A DNA stretch of 64,000 nucleotides, from NCBI GenBank assembly GCA_910577515.1, contig CAJTLW010000002.1:124001-188000 (forward strand), written 5' to 3'. The notes beneath the pieces are model-generated. The model did not search any database and had not been told where the DNA came from. It was given only the letters and a program-made list of their open reading frames with translations. Source of the DNA: an uncultured Vampirovibrio sp. GTDB taxonomy: Bacteria; Cyanobacteriota; Vampirovibrionia; Gastranaerophilales; Gastranaerophilaceae. Shown here one piece after another: positions 59,727-64,000 of the stretch. Every line of letters begins with the position of its first letter. Positions within the stretch are counted from its first letter, which is position 1. Position numbers and translations under genes: made by a program.

Positions 59727-61322
59727 ATGTCCTTAGGTTTCAATGTAAACAATTACAATAATGCTTTATATCAAAGCCCTTTGCGCCAAGATATATCTTT
59801 TGGGATGCAAAACCGTCCCCCTCAAAGCATAACAAGGCCTTCTGCAGAAACACAAAATCCTTCCCAAAAATCCGGTATACTTGGTAAAATCCTTATGGGT
59901 GTTGCACTTCTTGCAGCAGGAAGCATTGCAACAGTTATTGCATTCAAAATTAAAGGTAAAGCCCCTGCAGATACTGACAAAGTAGCAAAAGAGGCTGCCC
60001 AAGCTGCATCTGAGGCGGTAAATAAGGCTGAAACTTCAACTGATGGTACTAAAAAACCGGGCTTAATACAAAGAATGGAAGAAAAAATTCATTCATTCTT
60101 TGATGATGTTAAAAAAGGTTTTGATGAATATCAACCCGCACCTGAAACCTCTAAACCATCTTCAGGCTCTGCACAGGGTGCTGGTAAAGCTAAAAAAGGC
60201 AAGCGCAAAAAGGGTAAGCAAAAACCAAACCCAAATCCAAACCCCAACCCCAATCCTGCGCCTGCCGTAAATCCGCTTGATGCGCTAAATACAGGTATAA
60301 TTGCAAAGCTAACAGGCGCTGAAAGTCTTGCATCCTCTTTGGAAAAAATATCAGCCGATTTAGATGAGGTTGTAAGCGCCACTATTCAATCAAGTAACGA
60401 CAGCGTGAAAGTTTTAAATAATACTGCCCTTGAAGAATGGGTGACAAAAGCAATAGGTGATTTTTCATCCACTGTATCTTCTTCCGTTAAAAAGGCGGGC
60501 TTTGGTAAGAAAAATGCTTTAGATAAGATTGATGCAAATAACTGGCAATATTGTGAAGGATTTACTCAATCCTTGGGCAAAACAACTTCAAAAACAAAAA
60601 GAAGAATAAAAGTGAGTCCTGATGAAATAAAAGTGGTTGTAAACAATACAAAAGACAATAAGAAAAATGTTGAAACTGCAGAAGAACTATTCAAATTCAA
60701 TAAAAATACAGATGTAGTTGAATATTTTACCGGCTATAAAGTATCTGCTGAAGGGATTGAATATTCAAAAGGTCTGACATCAGAAAAATGTGCAGCCATT
60801 CCAACATCAATAACAGAAGGGTATCAAAAGCTTCAAGACGGCACTGTTAAAATAAGAAGAATGACACAAAACGGCGTAGATGGAACCTATGGAATGGTTT
60901 TTGAAGACATTCAAAGATTAACAGATGGCACAGAAATTTACGGCAAAACAATAAGCTTTAGTGCTTCAAAACCGAGTCTATATTTGGAAGGGTATACAAA
61001 AAATCCTGACGGTTCTTTTGAAGCCTTAAAAGAGATTGATTTATTCAAAGGTTCTTATTGTGAAGGTATAAAAAGATCTGTAGATGGCACACGAACGGTA
61101 CAAAAGAAAATTCAACTTGATGCTTCCAAACACCCTCTTGCATATTTTGAAGAATACTGTGTGGATACAGCGGGAGTTGAAAGTGCAAAGGTAAAAGTTG
61201 AATATGAATTTGGCACAGGTAAACCTAAATATTATTATGAAGATTATAGCTGTAGTCCTGCAGATGGTGAAAAATACTCTTCAAAAGCTGAATTTAAAGA
61301 CGGCAAATGGATAAAAGTTTAG
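59727..61322 (+). CDS. Repeat protein with membrane anchor, unknown function
   Basis: 531 residues. A polar tail of about 50 residues (MSLGFNVNNYNNALYQ, then QDISFGMQNRPPQ) is followed by one membrane segment (about residues 52-72, ILMGVALLAAGSIATVIAF) and KIKGK. A Pro/Asn low-complexity linker (KPNPNPNPNPNPAPA, about 168-182) follows, after a Lys/Gly-rich patch. The C-terminal 280 residues hold repeats of about 30-40 residues such as VEYFTGYKVSAEGIEYSK, LYLEGYTKNPDGSFEALK, YCEGIKRSVDGTRTVQK and AYFEEYCVDTAGVESAK. No Sec signal peptide, but the single span would place the repeats outside. Not recognised; similar in plan to the proteins at 7.1 and 30.9 kb. Confidence 0.78.
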   Translation: MSLGFNVNNYNNALYQSPLRQDISFGMQNRPPQSITRPSAETQNPSQKSGILGKILMGVALLAAGSIATVIAFKIKGKAPADTDKVAKEAAQAASEAVNKAETSTDGTKKPGLIQRMEEKIHSFFDDVKKGFDEYQPAPETSKPSSGSAQGAGKAKKGKRKKGKQKPNPNPNPNPNPAPAVNPLDALNTGIIAKLTGAESLASSLEKISADLDEVVSATIQSSNDSVKVLNNTALEEWVTKAIGDFSSTVSSSVKKAGFGKKNALDKIDANNWQYCEGFTQSLGKTTSKTKRRIKVSPDEIKVVVNNTKDNKKNVETAEELFKFNKNTDVVEYFTGYKVSAEGIEYSKGLTSEKCAAIPTSITEGYQKLQDGTVKIRRMTQNGVDGTYGMVFEDIQRLTDGTEIYGKTISFSASKPSLYLEGYTKNPDGSFEALKEIDLFKGSYCEGIKRSVDGTRTVQKKIQLDASKHPLAYFEEYCVDTAGVESAKVKVEYEFGTGKPKYYYEDYSCSPADGEKYSSKAEFKDGKWIKV

Positions 61323-61405
61323 TTTGCTCATTTTGTTAATTTTTCCTTTATGTTAAAATAAATTTCATAAAAAAGATAATTCATTAAACTTTTGGAGAAA
61401 AAAAT

Positions 61406-61870
61406 ATGGTAAATGTATTTGAAGGAAAATTAACAGCAGAAAAAAACGACAAATTTTGTATTGTTGTTGCAAGGTTTAATGAATTTATAGGTTCAAAACT
61501 TTTATCCGGCGCAAAAGATGCCTTTATTCGCCATGGGGTTGAAGAAAATAACATTGATGTAATCTGGGTGCCGGGTGCTTTTGAAATTCCTGTTGTATGT
61601 AAGAAGGCAGCAAAAAAAGGCTATAGTGCGATTGTTGCACTTGGTGCTGTTATAAAAGGCTCAACTTCCCACTATGATTATGTTTGTGCTGAAGTTTCAA
61701 AAGGGGTGGCCCATGTTTCATTAGAAACCGGTGTTCCTGTAATTTTTGGAGTTTTAACAACCGATAATATTGAACAAGCAATTGAGCGCGCTGGAACAAA
61801 ATCAGGCAACAAAGGCGCAGATGCTGCTGAAACTGCAATTGAAATGGCAAACCTTTTTAAAAATATTTAA
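61406..61870 (+). CDS. ribH: 6,7-dimethyl-8-ribityllumazine synthase
   Basis: 154 residues, the penultimate enzyme of riboflavin synthesis, forming icosahedral or pentameric shells. Seen: VVARFNEFIGSKLLSGA at the N terminus, WVPGAFEIPVVCKKAA, LGAVIKGSTSHYDYVC with the catalytic His, and PVIFGVLTTDNIEQAIERAG with the Lys-Gly ending NKGADAAETAIEM. GGAG lies before the ATG. It stands alone; no FMN riboswitch is seen and ribA/B/D/E are not in the window. Confidence 0.97.
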   Translation: MVNVFEGKLTAEKNDKFCIVVARFNEFIGSKLLSGAKDAFIRHGVEENNIDVIWVPGAFEIPVVCKKAAKKGYSAIVALGAVIKGSTSHYDYVCAEVSKGVAHVSLETGVPVIFGVLTTDNIEQAIERAGTKSGNKGADAAETAIEMANLFKNI

Positions 61871-61987
61871 AATTTTATAGATCTTTAGGTTAATACGAAT
61901 TTTAAATCCAAAGATTGATGATACGAAGTTTATAAAAAGTTATTGTATTCTAAGATAGACTTTTTAGGGATCAGGATACAATAAATT

Positions 61988-62689
61988 ATGAAAAAAATTA
62001 TTATAAGCTTGCTTTTTTGTCTTTTGCTAACACCGCTTGCGGCTTTTTCAAACAATAATTTTATATATTCAATAAATGTTAGCCCGGATGATACTTTATC
62101 AAACGGTGTTAGGCTTGCAGTAAAAAGTGATTATAAAACAAATATCAAAAACAGAATTGATGAAATGGGCAGAGAGTATTTTGATATTAAAGATGCAAGC
62201 TTGAAAGAAAATTTTGCTGTTCAATATAATAATGTTAATGGTGTAGAAAGCGTTATAGCGCAGCAAATCGGGAATAAGGTAAGGATTTATGTGACAGGAA
62301 ATGACGTAGATAATGTTGAAATTCTGTTTAATAATGTTGAAAGCCAGCCATACCCGGATAAAAGTGCTGGCTATGCCCTTCTGGTTTTCGCCATTATTGT
62401 TTGCGCACTTTTTAGAATGTTTAAAAGAAAAGCAAAAATATTTAAAGCAAAAACACTTAAAATCAATATGCCTTCTGTTCAAAATCCGGCTTCAAAAGCT
62501 GTATACAATAATTTAATGGATAAAAAGGTTAATTCAAATAAAATTTATGATAATAGAAATTTAACTCTTAATGCACTAAATAAAAGAAACGGAAACATTG
62601 CAAGGTCAAATGTTTCAGGCGCTATGAATATAAAAACTATTGAAGAGCGTAAAAAAATGTATGCCGCAAGAGCAAAAGTTGCAATGTAA
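61988..62689 (+). CDS. Exported/membrane protein with AMIN-like domain, unknown function
   Basis: 233 residues. Signal peptide KKIIISLLFCLLLTPLAAFS, then about 110 residues of beta-rich sequence (FIYSINVSPDD, GVRLAVKSDY, KVRIYVTGNDVDNVEILF), which resembles AMIN-type domains by eye only. A second hydrophobic span (about 135-152, GYALLVFAIIVCALFRMF) is followed by a basic, Asn/Lys-rich cytoplasmic tail of 80 residues ending ERKKMYAARAKVAM. So the first part would face outward and the tail inward. No known function. Confidence 0.72.
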   Translation: MKKIIISLLFCLLLTPLAAFSNNNFIYSINVSPDDTLSNGVRLAVKSDYKTNIKNRIDEMGREYFDIKDASLKENFAVQYNNVNGVESVIAQQIGNKVRIYVTGNDVDNVEILFNNVESQPYPDKSAGYALLVFAIIVCALFRMFKRKAKIFKAKTLKINMPSVQNPASKAVYNNLMDKKVNSNKIYDNRNLTLNALNKRNGNIARSNVSGAMNIKTIEERKKMYAARAKVAM

Positions 62690-62798
62690 ATTCTTAAATT
62701 AAAACCCTGTTTCAACTTATAAATACTATTTTCAAAGTATTACAATTGCATGAAGTTTATTTATCATTTATAATTGTTTTACGAAGGGTTATACAATT

Positions 62799-64000
62799 AT
62801 GGATAATTTCAATGCTCTGTCAAAATCTGCCATATTAACAAAATTGGCACTAGATGGATATTTTATAGATTTATTAACACTAAACTCATTTATAAAAGAT
62901 TGGCAAATTGAAGCCATATATGAAAATGAATTTGGTATAGAATTTTTTGATAATAATTCCTATCTAACAATTTTAGATAAACTTAAAGAAAAATATAATA
63001 AAACAAAAAAAGGAATGGAAACTTCATCTTTGGAAACCAAAGAACCTGCCGCAGTATTACCTAAAGAAGAGATGGTTGATGTTGTTAAAAACGAGGCACC
63101 CAAAGAAGAAGCTGCAGCGATTTCTCTTGATAAATTGGCCGAAGAAGCTAAAAAAGAGCCGGTTGCAGAAGAAAAAACTATAATAGAAATACCTTCCGAA
63201 ACACCGGTTAAAAAAACAATTGATGAAGCACTTGAAAAAATAGCTCCTGAGACATCTATTGCTGATTTTGTTCAAAATGAAACGATATCTCTTGTTCAGG
63301 AACCTTTACAAATAGATGATGAGCAGCTTGAAGATGCAATTATGCCAATTGCAATGAAAAACCTAAAACCTGGTCCTGTATCGCCAAATTCAAATATAGT
63401 TGTTGATCATAGCTATGAACCGGTGCATTCTGGTAATCAAAATAAAAGCAGCTTGGATGATTTAATTGTTGAGGAGAATTTCTCCGAAGATGAAATTGAA
63501 AAAGCGAATGATTTAATAAATAAAACAACTCAAAAACCGCTTCCCGAAAGCATAACTGAAACATATTTTGATACAAAAACATACGTTGCACAAACTGTAG
63601 ATAAAAAGGATGCAGAAGCAAAAAAAGACCCTGAGCCTGAAAAAGCTTCTGATGCAAAAGAGGCAAAATCAGATGAGATGGATTTAATGCAGCTTGCCCA
63701 ATCTTTTGCACAAAATTTTACAGGTGGCGATGCAAAAGAAGTTCCCCCTGCTGATTTAGAACAAATTTTTGCAGACGCAGATTCTTACACGGATACATTT
63801 TCTGAATTGCAGGATTATGTTAAAGAAGAGCCTGAAGAATATAAATCTCTTCAGGAAGATTTGCCTTCAGATGTCATAGTTCCTGAAGTTCCAAAAGAAG
63901 CAACTCATTCAGACAGCGCCCTTGTTTCACATAATACTTCAAGCCTGAACGCTGATGATATAAGAAGCATCATAAGGGAAGAAATTACAAGACAAACGGC
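62799..64000 (+). CDS. Long acidic, low-complexity protein (runs off the right edge)
   Basis: The ATG at 62799 with AAGGG 11 bases upstream opens a frame that continues without a stop to the end of the window, at least 400 codons. The first 65 residues (DNFNALSKSAILTKLALDG, then FGIEFFDNNSYLTIL) look folded; the remainder is very rich in Glu, Asp, Lys, Ala and Pro and probably disordered, for example PKEEAAAISLDKLAEEAK. A DUF-like polar organiser or scaffold protein is a guess only. The C-terminal domain is missing, so no call on function can be made. Confidence 0.75.
   Translation, partial: MDNFNALSKSAILTKLALDGYFIDLLTLNSFIKDWQIEAIYENEFGIEFFDNNSYLTILDKLKEKYNKTKKGMETSSLETKEPAAVLPKEEMVDVVKNEAPKEEAAAISLDKLAEEAKKEPVAEEKTIIEIPSETPVKKTIDEALEKIAPETSIADFVQNETISLVQEPLQIDDEQLEDAIMPIAMKNLKPGPVSPNSNIVVDHSYEPVHSGNQNKSSLDDLIVEENFSEDEIEKANDLINKTTQKPLPESITETYFDTKTYVAQTVDKKDAEAKKDPEPEKASDAKEAKSDEMDLMQLAQSFAQNFTGGDAKEVPPADLEQIFADADSYTDTFSELQDYVKEEPEEYKSLQEDLPSDVIVPEVPKEATHSDSALVSHNTSSLNADDIRSIIREEITRQT

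Noticed and set aside
61323..61405. FMN riboswitch before ribH
   Set aside because: The gap is only 83 bases and has no RFN-like conserved segments.
1..64000. tRNA, rRNA, CRISPR, prophage or insertion sequence
   Set aside because: I looked for T-loop sequences, rRNA blocks, regularly spaced repeats and transposase/integrase motifs on both strands and saw none.

Overview
The window is AT-rich bacterial chromosome (roughly one third G+C by eye), densely coded, with no tRNA, rRNA, CRISPR array, prophage or insertion sequence that I could see. Gene content points to a non-photosynthetic relative of Cyanobacteria of the Melainabacteria / Gastranaerophilales type. F1-ATPase beta and epsilon sit together as a separate unit without alpha or gamma, as in the cyanobacterial atpB-atpE operon. 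There is a Ycf45-like AAA ATPase with a C-terminal R3H domain, a DUF3326 protein of the kind known from cyanobacteria and plastid lineages, and a small protein resembling the cyanobacterial RNA polymerase omega subunit. Rubrerythrin, a Thermotoga-type ferredoxin and a 2-hydroxyacyl-CoA dehydratase-type activase suggest an anaerobic fermenter. The lineage call is inference from content, not from a search.

Layout: 0-7 kb holds a prenyl synthase and signal peptidase, then the complete chromosome-condensation operon smc-scpA-scpB and a ferredoxin with its own promoter and terminator. 7-14 kb holds a lineage-type membrane/helical protein, an exported protein, a HIT hydrolase, 5-formyl-THF cyclo-ligase and a tandem pair of CHAP-domain peptidoglycan hydrolases without Sec signals. 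13.6-20 kb holds rubrerythrin, the activase, a sugar aminotransferase and a 935-residue glycine-rich protein with a type IV prepilin leader. 20-27 kb holds small exported proteins, a YD-repeat-like protein, omega-like protein, purine nucleoside phosphorylase, the Ycf45-like ATPase, a YgjP-like metallopeptidase and a beta-carbonic anhydrase. 27-30 kb holds REP-like repeats around a GIY-YIG gene, then serS and an rRNA pseudouridine synthase, and a candidate structured RNA.

30-46 kb holds another large membrane/helical protein, a decayed glycosyltransferase, atpD-atpC (beta, epsilon), and a co-directional minus-strand series DUF1015, glycogen debranching enzyme, M20 peptidase and DMT transporter, then an SDR, HU, a second REP-like cluster, a small XRE module and thrS. 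47-52 kb is one operon: ROK sugar kinase, holA, holB, DUF3326 and a second pilin-like protein. 52-59 kb holds a 17-codon ORF, cobO, a TPR-dus-GIY operon, bioG-bioC and a sigma-70 family factor. 59-64 kb holds a candidate small RNA, a repeat protein, ribH, a membrane protein and the start of a long acidic protein running off the right edge.

Recurring themes: (1) several large proteins and both CHAP hydrolases lack Sec signals but start with short Asn/Gly-rich tails; (2) REP-like GTCATTGCGAG...GCAATCCAGA elements occur at two loci, one pair forming inverted repeats around a GIY-YIG gene; (3) several genes have a -10 box only 6-15 bp upstream of the start and no Shine-Dalgarno; (4) two strikingly G-free stretches precede strong intrinsic terminators.
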